From a virus, in the IMG/VR virus record IMGVR_UViG_3300018022_000003, positions 62,001 to 126,000 of that record: a DNA stretch of 64,000 nucleotides, one strand, 5' to 3'. The notes under the pieces are model-generated. The model did not search any database, was not told where the DNA came from, and saw only the letters and a program-made list of their open reading frames with translations. Positions 16,372 through 24,510 of this stretch are shown here, in pieces (within the stretch, counting starts at the first letter, position 1; each line of letters begins with the position of its first letter). The position numbers and the translations under genes are program-made.

Positions 16372-16836
16372 ATGCAGATAAATCCAGTCGTTACACAGGC
16401 AGGCGGGGTAATCAGCGTCCGCCTCCAGGCCTTGTTCATCGGCGACCCCACGGACGCCACGGACAAGACCCTGATTGCGGCGTATGGGGACCCGCAGATA
16501 TCGCTGGTCGGGAACGGCACCTTCGTAGGGCCGGTGCCCAATGCCAGCCCCCCGGCCACCTTCAGCTTCACCTTCCCCAGCAGCGAGTACTACGTGGGGA
16601 TAACGACCAAGATGTCCTCCCAGAGCCTCCGGTTCATGACGTCGCTGCCGACCGTACCCCCGCTCGGCAACCCCAATGCACCGGCACCCATGCAGGGGCC
16701 GCTGGACTGCATCACCATCTACCCTGCGGCCGCACTGGACATCTGGTACACAGCGATGGTCAATGCCATCACTACGGCCATGACGGCCCTGAGGAACCTT
16801 GCCCCCGTGCCGCCCCTGCCGCCAGTGGACGTTTAG
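16372..16836 (+). CDS. Putative tail-associated structural protein, 154 aa
   Basis: Beta-rich, Pro/Ala/Thr-rich protein between the sheath and tail tube genes. The ATG follows AAGGTGGCAGA. No motif recognised. A longer overlapping frame at 16323 runs through the hairpin and was not chosen. Position suggests a tail or tube-completion part, by inference. Confidence 0.62.
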   Translation: MQINPVVTQAGGVISVRLQALFIGDPTDATDKTLIAAYGDPQISLVGNGTFVGPVPNASPPATFSFTFPSSEYYVGITTKMSSQSLRFMTSLPTVPPLGNPNAPAPMQGPLDCITIYPAAALDIWYTAMVNAITTAMTALRNLAPVPPLPPVDV

Positions 16837-16846
16837 AGGAGCCAAG

Positions 16847-18466
16847 ATGAAGTCGAACCTCATAGCTCGCCGCAAGAAGGCCGCCCTGGCATCCGCAGGG
16901 AACGACCCCTGGGTAACCGACCGGGACGAGAAGGCGGACGCCAAGGCCCCGGAGACCGCAGAGGTCCCCAGGCTGGCCGCCGAGTCCAAGACCGCCCAGC
17001 CCGTCCCAGGAGCGCCCCCTGCTGCCCCTGCCCCTGCCGCAGCCCCGGCTCCTCCCCCTGCATCCCCGGCCCCTCACGGAGGGGGGGCGGTTGACCTCAC
17101 CCAGATATCCAGCGAGGGGCTTGCCAAGATGATAAAGGCCCTTTCCGGCGTCAACGACCTGCTGAACGACAAGGCCCTCCTGGCGGTCATCGAGAAGGCT
17201 ACGGAGCTTCTCAAGGGCCGCCCCGCCGAGCCTGAGGCACCTGCCCAGGCACCCGCCCCCAGGGCGGCATCGGCGAAGAAGGCCTGGAGCGGGGAGGACA
17301 TGGAGATGGCCGACCGCCCCTGGGAGCAGGATAACTACGACCAGAACAACATGAACGAGCCGTCCGTCCCCTCCTGTAACCAGTGCGAGATGCTCAGTAT
17401 CAACGGCGTCAACTGCCACGAGACCGGGTGCCCGAACGAGGGCAAGACGTGGTCCCCGGAGCGCCAGGAGTGGGTGCGCTACAACAAGTGCCCCGAGTGC
17501 GGCAGCGAGGTCGAGGAAGGACAGGCGTGCGACTGTATGGCACCTAGCATGGAGCACTTCTGCCTCGGGGGCCTGAACGTCGCCTCCTTCGAGAAGGAGG
17601 CAGTGACACCCCCAGGCATCAGCGAGGAGACGATGCACGAGCTTAAGGCCGACCCCGGCATCGACGAGCCTTACGCCGTGGCCTGGAGCATCCACAACAA
17701 GAAGAAGGAGGGCAGCTTCCTGGTCACCGCCGTGACCCCGCCCGGCATCAGCGAGGGGAAGATGCACGAGCTGAAGGACCAGTACCCCGGCAACCCCGAG
17801 GCGGCATACGCCACTGCCTGGAAGATTCACAACGAGAAGGAGGGCAGCGACAGGACCGCTGCCGGTGCCGAGGGTAGCTGGTGGGTGAACGTGAAGGACC
17901 AGACCGGCAAGGTAGAGGAGTCCGGGGGCAGGACCCCGGAGGTCGAGGAGGCCCACGGCAAGGTGGACGAGAAGCCCGCCAAGCTGGACCGCCCCGAGAC
18001 CACCCTCCCCGAGAAGCTGGCGGCAGAAAGGCAGTACTGCACGAACTGCCACAAGGATATGGACACAAAGACAGCCCATGGGGTAACCCACTGCACGGGC
18101 TGCGACAAGGTCCTGTTCACCAGCCCCTCGGCCCAGGGAGGCTCGCTGTCGGGCACGGGGAAGAAGGCCGCAGACGGCCCCATGAAGGCCAGCACGGCGC
18201 TCAAGAGGGTCGAGACCCTGGCCGACCGCCTCAAGGAGATGTACCTGGACGCCAAGGAGGTATGCGACGCCAACGACTCCCGGCCCGTCCGGGAGGCGGT
18301 AGAGGCGATATACCGGGCGTACGACCTGCTCGGGACCGCCGCCAAGGTGCTGGGGAAGCAGGACATGCAGGAGAAGGCCGAGGCCGACGCCATCGAGGCG
18401 AAGGGCAAGGCGAAGAAGAAGAAGGGGGGCCTGCTGGACAGCCTGGTGCTGGCCGCCGCCGAGTAG
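16847..18466 (+). CDS. Large multi-Cys protein with two PPGISE repeats, 539 aa
   Basis: ATG behind GAGGAGCCAAG. A Pro/Ala-rich region (35-75) and a helix follow, then Cys pairs that look like zinc knuckles (SCNQCEML, CHETGC, KCPECG, ACDC, near 180-235). Two tandem copies of a 40-residue unit come next, each with VTPPGISE, MHELKD and a YA.AW.IHN ending (about 255-345). This unit occurs widely in phage proteins of unknown role. Another CxxC...CxxC ribbon (about 395-420) and a Lys-rich helical tail follow. It sits in the tail module but could be a DNA- or protein-binding factor. Confidence 0.68.
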   Translation: MKSNLIARRKKAALASAGNDPWVTDRDEKADAKAPETAEVPRLAAESKTAQPVPGAPPAAPAPAAAPAPPPASPAPHGGGAVDLTQISSEGLAKMIKALSGVNDLLNDKALLAVIEKATELLKGRPAEPEAPAQAPAPRAASAKKAWSGEDMEMADRPWEQDNYDQNNMNEPSVPSCNQCEMLSINGVNCHETGCPNEGKTWSPERQEWVRYNKCPECGSEVEEGQACDCMAPSMEHFCLGGLNVASFEKEAVTPPGISEETMHELKADPGIDEPYAVAWSIHNKKKEGSFLVTAVTPPGISEGKMHELKDQYPGNPEAAYATAWKIHNEKEGSDRTAAGAEGSWWVNVKDQTGKVEESGGRTPEVEEAHGKVDEKPAKLDRPETTLPEKLAAERQYCTNCHKDMDTKTAHGVTHCTGCDKVLFTSPSAQGGSLSGTGKKAADGPMKASTALKRVETLADRLKEMYLDAKEVCDANDSRPVREAVEAIYRAYDLLGTAAKVLGKQDMQEKAEADAIEAKGKAKKKKGGLLDSLVLAAAE

Positions 18467-18509
18467 GCGACTGCGAGCAAAAGGACTTCCGGGGCTTTGA
18501 TTAGGAACG

Positions 18510-18526
18510 CCGGCCAGCAGGGCCGG
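18510..18526 (+). other. Leader hairpin before the tail tube gene
   Basis: CCGGCC and GGCCGG pair perfectly around AGCAG, followed within five bases by the ribosome binding site AGGAGGAAAG. Same arrangement as before the sheath gene. Confidence 0.5.
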
Positions 18527-18540
18527 ACAGGAGGAAAGAC

Positions 18541-19233
18541 ATGGCGCAGGGCGGTTACATCTACCAGCAGGGGGCAAGCCCCCAGACTGAGTCCGTCATC
18601 TCCAGCCGCTTCAAGATTTTCACCGACGTCGTCGGCGTCGGCAAGTTCGTGAAGCTCGGGGTGACGTCCCAGTTCAACATCTCCGAGACCAGGACGGTCG
18701 AGGCGATACGTGGCCTCGGGTACGGCGACCAGGTCGCCGAGCTGGTGCCCGGCGTCACCGAGCCGCTGAGCGTCACCATCCAGCGCACATGCCTCTACCT
18801 TGCCAACATCATGCAGGTGCTCGGCTACAAGGCGGGCGTCTCGGGCGGGGTGCGGTCCATCCGTCACCACAGGTGGCCGTTCGACATCAAGACCGAGATT
18901 GTGTTCAGCCAGCTAGCCTCCGAGGACCCGGCGAACGCCGCAGGCACGGGCGGGGGCACCCCCGACCTGACGAAGGCCGACATCCCGAATGAGGGCGGCT
19001 TCAACAACCTCGGCAACCCTGGCCTGTACGCCGTGGCCACGGTGTACGAGGGCTGCTGGATTAGCAACTACACCACGGGGTACGTCATCGAGACGGCGGC
19101 CGTCAACGAGAACGTGACCATCTCGGTCACCGACATCTTCGACGTGTCCGGGACCGTCTACGGCGAGTTCCTCGACAGCGGCCTGAACAGCGGCGACGCC
19201 ACCGGGCGCAGCCTGCTGTACTCGATATCCTAA
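18541..19233 (+). CDS. Putative tail tube protein
   Basis: 230 residues, beta-rich and without membrane segment or Cys clusters, placed shortly downstream of the sheath gene as tube genes usually are. It has the size and Gly/Thr/Val-rich strand pattern of tube proteins, which stack as hexamers around the DNA channel. The start follows GGAGGAAAGAC. The assignment rests on order, length and composition. Confidence 0.72.
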   Translation: MAQGGYIYQQGASPQTESVISSRFKIFTDVVGVGKFVKLGVTSQFNISETRTVEAIRGLGYGDQVAELVPGVTEPLSVTIQRTCLYLANIMQVLGYKAGVSGGVRSIRHHRWPFDIKTEIVFSQLASEDPANAAGTGGGTPDLTKADIPNEGGFNNLGNPGLYAVATVYEGCWISNYTTGYVIETAAVNENVTISVTDIFDVSGTVYGEFLDSGLNSGDATGRSLLYSIS

Positions 19234-19288
19234 GCAAAAGCTAGTATTTAAGCTCTGGCTCTTGAATCCTTTGCGGAGGTGCGGGCGG

Positions 19289-19546
19289 ATGCCAGGGAAG
19301 GTGGTCCGTGAGCAGGCCTGGGTGAACGTGTCCCCGGCCCGCAAGTGCTGGAGGCTGGTCTACAACACCAAGACCAGGAGAGTGTTCATCCTCTTCGAGA
19401 AGGAGGGGCTGACCAAGACCTTCCAGGCCATGTTCTGCTCCGACCCCACCGACGACGAGCCAGGCTCCGTCACTAGCAGGGAGGGCAGGGAGCAGTGCCT
19501 AGAGCATGCCAGGAGGCTGGGCCTGGACATCCGCAGCCGCCGATAG
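19289..19546 (+). CDS. Small basic protein, 85 aa, unknown
   Basis: ATG behind TTTGCGGAGGTGCGGGCGG. Basic, with two Trp residues in the first third and a beta-hairpin-like Arg-Val-Phe-Ile centre. An AT-rich signal (AAAAGCTAGTATTTAAGC, about 19237-19254) lies upstream. The end overlaps promoter copy 4. No family recognised. Confidence 0.55.
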   Translation: MPGKVVREQAWVNVSPARKCWRLVYNTKTRRVFILFEKEGLTKTFQAMFCSDPTDDEPGSVTSREGREQCLEHARRLGLDIRSRR

Positions 19547-19581
19547 AATCCCCCCGCCAATAGTGTATCCCGATGTATACT
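19545..19581 (+). promoter_or_regulatory. Phage promoter-like element, copy 4
   Basis: AGAATCCC at 19545-19552, ten bases, then GTGTATCCCGATGTATACT at 19563-19581. It lies 23 bases before the gene at 19605 and overlaps the stop of the previous gene. Confidence 0.78.
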
Positions 19582-19604
19582 ACCCGTAGGAGGATACACC
19601 CGAT

Positions 19605-20168
19605 ATGGCGACCATCACTATAGGCAAGGCCCCCCGGCTGGCAATATCCAACATCAAGTCGCACCGTGGCATGGAGGGCCCTACCCTGGACTGCGACCTC
19701 TACCTCGACGGCAGGAAGGTCGGCTACTGCATCGACGACGGGAACGGCGGCGGGATGTACTTCAACTGGGCAGGGTACAGCCCCGACCTGTCCCCCGAGG
19801 AGTCGGGACGCAGGGAACGGGAGAACGAGGAGGCCGTGGAGCAGTACATCACCAGCCTCAGCCTGCCCCCGGAGGTAGTCACCGGCATAGGCCCCGAGCC
19901 GTTCGAGATGAAGCAGGACCTTGAGCACCTCGTCAACGAGGCGGCTGGCAAGTGGGAGGAGGAGAAGACGCAGCAGGCGCAGTTCGCACGCCTTGCCAAG
20001 GGCAAGGTCCTCTTTCGCATGCCCGGCGAGCCAACGGACAAGTTCTGGACGATGGCGCTCAAGAGCAGGGGCAAGGTATGGACGGTGGAGCAGGTGAAGG
20101 CCGCCGTTGTCAAGCGCTACCCTGGGGCCATCTTCATCGAGACCTTCGAGCAGTTTATCGGAAAATAA
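19605..20168 (+). CDS. Unknown protein, 187 aa, under promoter copy 4
   Basis: Begins behind GTAGGAGGATACACCCGAT. An N-terminal beta region with a DDGNGGGMYFNW loop (about 44-55) is followed by a charged helical half ending in an aromatic tail. No known domain. A single-gene transcription unit facing a convergent minus-strand gene, whose end it overlaps by 14 bases. Confidence 0.6.
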   Translation: MATITIGKAPRLAISNIKSHRGMEGPTLDCDLYLDGRKVGYCIDDGNGGGMYFNWAGYSPDLSPEESGRRERENEEAVEQYITSLSLPPEVVTGIGPEPFEMKQDLEHLVNEAAGKWEEEKTQQAQFARLAKGKVLFRMPGEPTDKFWTMALKSRGKVWTVEQVKAAVVKRYPGAIFIETFEQFIGK

Positions 20169-20532
20169 CACTTCCTCGGGCTTGGTAGTATACCCTGCCT
20201 AGCAGTCTCCTGCATCTCCTGGAGGGACGCTGCGTCAGGAAGGCACAGCGCCTCCCCCTCTCGTAGGGAATCCTCTTCCCACCCCACTGGCCCGACGTCG
20301 GGTCGGCTATCCTGCCGTCCTGGTGCTCCAGGAACCAGTGGGTCCACCCCCTCCCGCTTATCACCTTAGGGTAGAATCCCCTCTTCTTCCCCCATAGGTA
20401 CCAGAGTGTCTCTGCCCCCAGGTAGCAGTGCCCGAAGGTTGGGTGGTCAGACGCCTTCTTCCTCCCCCTCCACTCTCTGCTCAGCAGGTCGTCCGACAGG
20501 GAGGCGTGTATCAGGCCCATCACCGTCCTCAT
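20155..20532 (-). CDS. Conserved phage-type protein with HxxWF motif, 125 aa
   Basis: Contains HPTFGHCYLGAET (about 30-42), THWFLEH.DGRI.DPT (about 64-80) and a GRRCAFLTQRPSRR end. I recall a family of short phage proteins with the same order: HCY...SEA, a HWFL strand, DPT, then FLT..PS. Conserved Cys, His and Asp are suggestive of a papain-like or transglutaminase-like fold, but this is a guess. It is the only minus-strand gene between the tail and head modules. Confidence 0.65.
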   Translation of the reverse strand: MRTVMGLIHASLSDDLLSREWRGRKKASDHPTFGHCYLGAETLWYLWGKKRGFYPKVISGRGWTHWFLEHQDGRIADPTSGQWGGKRIPYERGRRCAFLTQRPSRRCRRLLGRVYYQARGSVIFR

Positions 20533-20545
20533 ACTCCTGGAATAC

Positions 20546-20562
20546 CCGAAAACCCGCTATAC
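20546..20562 (+). promoter_or_regulatory. Possible second-class promoter before the 993-aa gene
   Basis: CCGAAAACCCGCTATAC, 22 bases before the start at 20585. A similar GAAAAC-then-TAT arrangement occurs before the genes at 28859 and 35984. None of the AGAATCCC elements is present here. Confidence 0.35.
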
Positions 20563-20584
20563 GCTGCTTTAATTGAGGAGAACC

Positions 20585-23566
20585 ATGCCACACTCGCCCC
20601 TGCTAGACAAGAAAGGCACCATGCTCCCGACCCCAGGAGGCGGGGTAGGAGGGTTCGACAAGGCCGAGCTTTACGACGACCCCGGCTTCGCCACGGAGCA
20701 GCACCATGCCAGGCCGGGGGAGGACGACGACTACAACATGCCGTTCGGGGAGAAGGGGACGGAGCCGGAACGTACCAAGCATGGTGCAGCCGAGGGATGG
20801 CTTAAGGGCAAGGAGAAGTTCAGAAAGCATCTTGACGAGTGGGGATGCCATTTCCTAGTCGCCCCGAACGGGGATGTGCAGTCCTCTAAGGAGACGGGGG
20901 CCACCGAGCATCGGGAGATGCTTACCCCCGTCAACTGGAACAAGGAAAAAGACGGGGAGTATGACTGGGAGTCCGCAGAGAGGGACTTCTTTAGCCAGGG
21001 CGGGATAGAAGTTCATATCGGACGCATCCTTGGCAAGGGGTATGTCGAAGGTGTCATACGGCTTGGGAAGTTTAGCCCAGAGTCGGTTCAAAGGGTAAAT
21101 GCTATCATAGATGAGCTTCCTGTCAAGGAAGTGCAGGTTGCAGACCTGACCAGTGCCCTAATTTCAGGAGAGCCAAGGGCCGTGAAGGGTAAGTTAATGC
21201 GCTATGTCAACAGCCCTGCCCACCTTGCATCCCGTAAGTGCGAGTGCCACGGCTTCACGGAGAGCGGGGAGGACAAGTCCGTATGCACGTGCGGCCACCA
21301 GTGGCACGAGCACTGGCACGGGGGGAGCCTTGGGTGCAGGTTCGGGAAGACGGCCGTAGGGGCGTCCGGCCCCTCCGAGCCCGCCTTCCGGGCGGCCCAG
21401 GTGCTCGCCCAGTTTGGGAAGATAGGGGAGACCGATGTCAGGAGGGTGGCCAAGGGGATAGACGACCTGGTCTCCCATATGCCGGTCTTCTCCCTGTCCA
21501 GGGGAAGGCCAGGGGCAGAGGCGCAGCCCTGGGCAGGCAAGCAGGCGGTGTCCGAGACCCCCATCAAGGTGGTGGAGGACCTGGAGGACGCTCCCCCCCT
21601 GCTCAAGTCTGCCCATACGGACGCCGAGAGATTCCGGGAAGACCTCAAGGAGGAGGCACCGGGCCTCGACGCCTACCTCTACCGGTCCGAGGTCTACTGC
21701 CCCACCTGCGGGCAGGACATCATCGACGAGCTGGTGGACAAGCACCTTGTCCTCCCGCCCGCCCCCGGCACGGACGCCCCCTGGGCCACGGACTCCGAGC
21801 ATGTCCCGCAGCCCCTCTTCTTCATGGAGCAGGACGAGTCCTGCACGAGGTGCGGGGACGACATCGGCAGGGGCAGGAGGGAGCCTGCGGAGCTGGAGGA
21901 GGACAGGGGATTCCTGGGGGGCATGGGCATATCCGCCTCCCTGAAGGGGCTTACCCAGCAGGTGCTTCCCTCCAACCCCCTCCTCGTCCCCAAGGAGCCT
22001 GACCCGGAGACGGCCACGTTCTTCAAGGAGAGCGAGGGGGACAAGCCCTGCTGCCCGTACTGCGGCTCCGACGACTATGGCCTGATGCCGGCCGACTTTG
22101 AGACCGCCAAGTGCAACAAGTGCGGAAGGAACTGGCACCACGGGATTGTCAAGGGGATAAACGACCCAAAGACTGCCACCGAGAAGTCATACGGCACAGG
22201 CACCCCGATAGGCGGCACTGACTCTGGCCTCCCTGCCTCCAAGGAGGACCCCTCCCATCCACGCTGGACCCCCCCTACCCCCCCTAGCCCCATGATGCCC
22301 CCGCAGCAGCCCCAGGCCGAGCCTGGCCAGGCTGCCCAGCCATCCCCTACCCCTCAGTCCCAGGCCAAGCAGGTGGTCAACGAGGTGGCCCAGGACAACC
22401 CCCAGGCGGACAGGAAGGCATTGGAGCAGGTGGTGGAGGGCCTCCAGGAGAAGACGGGTGCCGTGCCCGTCCCCGACATCGACCCGCACGAGGCCCCGGA
22501 GTTCCTCCCCCCCAAGCCCCGCAAGCACCTCGACGACTCCCTTATCGACGAGACCGGCAACCCCCCTATCCCCCTGCACAAGGGGGCAGGCACGGCGGAG
22601 GACGAGCCTGAGGAGGAGGACGTGACCGACCTCGGGACCGTGTACGGAAGGCCGCTGAGAAGGAGCGCTCCCCCTGACGACCCCCCTCCCCCCGCCATCG
22701 ACCTCAGCCGCAGGCCCGTGCCGAAGTGGCTCCAGGAGAAGGGGGAGCCGCCCCTCGACCTCACCGAGGAGGACAGGCAGGAGCTTAGGGCCATGGGCAT
22801 CCAGGCGAGGAGGAAGACAGCGGAGGACGCCGCCTCCTGGTGGGGCAGCACCCCTGCCGACACCAGGCGCAGCATGGCGGACAGGCTGGGGATAGACAAG
22901 TACTGGACCCACTTCAGGTGGACCTCCCTGCCCCCCGGCGTGCAGGACACGGTGAGGATACGCATCCAAGAGCCCCCCCTGGAGCTTACGGAGGAGGACA
23001 GGAGGCACCTTAAGGAGATGGGGGTGCAGGCAGCCGGGGGCAAGGGAGACCCCCTATTGGCCAAGAAGCTCTACGAGGAGGGCAAGGAGGCCTTCGAGCA
23101 CGGCAAGCCGGACGAGGCAGCGGACCTCCTGAAGAAGTCCCTGGACAGCAACCCCTACAACGGCCCGGCGCACTTCATGCTGGGCATCGCCCTGGCGCAG
23201 GAGGGGGAGGTGGGGGGGGCGATATACGAGCTGGAGAGGGCGCTGAGGATAAGGCCCCAGGACAGCTACGCCTACCACTCCCTCATCAGGGACATGGAGA
23301 AGGGGGGGCTGCTGGACTCCCTCCCGAGGGAGGTCTCGGACCTCCTCCGTGACAAGATGGTGTCCAAGGAGGCGGCTTCCTCTCCGGGAAAGGCGGCCCC
23401 GGCCAGCACCTATGGGAAGGCCGGGCAGCCCCCCGAGGACCCATGCCCCCCCACCCCGGCATGCCCGAACTGCAAGGGCCAGGACACGCACCCTGTCCAG
23501 GACCCTGACTCAGATGGGGGAAGCCTAGTGGAATGCAGGGGATGCGGGGCATTCTTCGCCCGCTAG
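20585..23566 (+). CDS. Giant zinc-ribbon and TPR protein, 993 aa, unknown function
   Basis: ATG behind TTGAGGAG; an upstream TTG is less likely. Reading along: an N-terminal region (1-200) with no recognised motif; a Cys/His cluster (about 215-255); CPTCGQ and CTRCGD pairs (about 375-440) and CPYCGS/CNKCGR (about 485-515), all zinc-ribbon-like; a long Pro/Gln/Glu-rich linker (about 540-760); a repeat beginning PLDLTEEDRQEL and again PLELTEEDRRHL; two or three TPR units (about 825-900); and a final CPNCKGQ...CRGCG ribbon. It immediately precedes the head maturation genes. It could be a portal-associated, scaffold-like or DNA-binding protein. Confidence 0.65.
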   Translation: MPHSPLLDKKGTMLPTPGGGVGGFDKAELYDDPGFATEQHHARPGEDDDYNMPFGEKGTEPERTKHGAAEGWLKGKEKFRKHLDEWGCHFLVAPNGDVQSSKETGATEHREMLTPVNWNKEKDGEYDWESAERDFFSQGGIEVHIGRILGKGYVEGVIRLGKFSPESVQRVNAIIDELPVKEVQVADLTSALISGEPRAVKGKLMRYVNSPAHLASRKCECHGFTESGEDKSVCTCGHQWHEHWHGGSLGCRFGKTAVGASGPSEPAFRAAQVLAQFGKIGETDVRRVAKGIDDLVSHMPVFSLSRGRPGAEAQPWAGKQAVSETPIKVVEDLEDAPPLLKSAHTDAERFREDLKEEAPGLDAYLYRSEVYCPTCGQDIIDELVDKHLVLPPAPGTDAPWATDSEHVPQPLFFMEQDESCTRCGDDIGRGRREPAELEEDRGFLGGMGISASLKGLTQQVLPSNPLLVPKEPDPETATFFKESEGDKPCCPYCGSDDYGLMPADFETAKCNKCGRNWHHGIVKGINDPKTATEKSYGTGTPIGGTDSGLPASKEDPSHPRWTPPTPPSPMMPPQQPQAEPGQAAQPSPTPQSQAKQVVNEVAQDNPQADRKALEQVVEGLQEKTGAVPVPDIDPHEAPEFLPPKPRKHLDDSLIDETGNPPIPLHKGAGTAEDEPEEEDVTDLGTVYGRPLRRSAPPDDPPPPAIDLSRRPVPKWLQEKGEPPLDLTEEDRQELRAMGIQARRKTAEDAASWWGSTPADTRRSMADRLGIDKYWTHFRWTSLPPGVQDTVRIRIQEPPLELTEEDRRHLKEMGVQAAGGKGDPLLAKKLYEEGKEAFEHGKPDEAADLLKKSLDSNPYNGPAHFMLGIALAQEGEVGGAIYELERALRIRPQDSYAYHSLIRDMEKGGLLDSLPREVSDLLRDKMVSKEAASSPGKAAPASTYGKAGQPPEDPCPPTPACPNCKGQDTHPVQDPDSDGGSLVECRGCGAFFAR

Positions 23567-23610
23567 AGGCACAAATACATACTAGGGGACACCTTTAGTA
23601 GGCAGGACAA

Positions 23611-24510
23611 ATGGCCTTTCCCAAGACGGCGAATGCGGTGGTCAGAGAGCCGGTGCTCTCCTCCCATGACTGGGAGAGGGCGTGGGGGAGCCTCGCCTTC
23701 CATATCCCCCTGTCCCCGGAGGCCAGGGGTTTCTGGAAGACCGCCTCGTCCGCCCAGAGCAAGTACCTGCTGAGCCACTGCACCATCATGTCCTCCGTGG
23801 CCACGGAGGAGGAGCCCTACGACTACCTCATCCGCCCTGCCAGCGCCCACCTGGTGAACAACAACGACGACGCCTGGTCCAACGAGGTCATGAGGATGTC
23901 CCACCGTACCTTCGTGGGGGCGTTCAACTTCGTGGAGCACTTCCAGAACTCGAAGTACGCCAAGGGGCATATTATCGACAGCATCCTGCGGAGGATACAC
24001 CTTACCCAGGACCCCAGGGACAGCGTCTACTTCGTGGACATCCTGGTCGCCACGGACCTCTCCCACAGGAAGCTGGCGAACGACATACGGACCGGCAGGG
24101 TCAAGTACCTCAGCATGGGGTGCGTGACGGACCTCGTCATCTGCTCCTTCTGCGGCCAGAGGGTGGCCGACGCAGGCTCCTACTGCCACCACCTCCAGTT
24201 CAACAAGGGGGCCTTCCTGCCCGACGACGACGGCGTGCCGAGGCGGATAGCCGAGCTTTGCGGCCACAAGTCCCTGCCAGGAGGCGGGGTACGGTTCGTG
24301 GAGGCGTCCTGGGTACAGACCCCGGCGTTCCCAGGGGCGGTCAAAAGGTCCATAGTGGCGGAGGAGTGGCTCGGCCCTGCCACCCAGTACACCCGGCAGG
24401 TGGCCTCGGACGAGGAGTTCGCCAAGGCAGCCTCGGAGAACGACAACTACCAGGGCCTTAATGTGGGAGAGTACCTCCTCTCCATGGACGACGGGAGGAA
24501 CCTAAGATAA
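23611..24510 (+). CDS. Putative prohead maturation protease
   Basis: 299 residues. The central block contains SKGxI-like spacing, YFVDILVATDL, YLSMGCVTD, CSFCG, a YCHHL pair and FVEASWV.TPAFPGA. I recall this pattern, with GVPRRIAELCGH and SWV.TPAFPGA, in capsid-region proteins of large phages annotated as prohead proteases. The Cys/His pairs may bind zinc. Its stop overlaps the ATG of the scaffold-like gene (TAATG), and the major capsid gene lies 3 kb downstream, the usual protease-scaffold-capsid order. Catalytic residues cannot be assigned with confidence. Confidence 0.65.
   Translation: MAFPKTANAVVREPVLSSHDWERAWGSLAFHIPLSPEARGFWKTASSAQSKYLLSHCTIMSSVATEEEPYDYLIRPASAHLVNNNDDAWSNEVMRMSHRTFVGAFNFVEHFQNSKYAKGHIIDSILRRIHLTQDPRDSVYFVDILVATDLSHRKLANDIRTGRVKYLSMGCVTDLVICSFCGQRVADAGSYCHHLQFNKGAFLPDDDGVPRRIAELCGHKSLPGGGVRFVEASWVQTPAFPGAVKRSIVAEEWLGPATQYTRQVASDEEFAKAASENDNYQGLNVGEYLLSMDDGRNLR

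Noticed and set aside
16323-16850. Alternative plus-strand frame after the sheath gene
   Set aside because: Its beginning lies inside the perfect hairpin at 16325-16352; the frame at 16372 has better composition and start.
16772-18577. Minus-strand frame of 601 codons opposite the Cys-rich protein
   Set aside because: Leu/Gly/Val shadow of the plus-strand coding frame; no ribosome binding site or domain.
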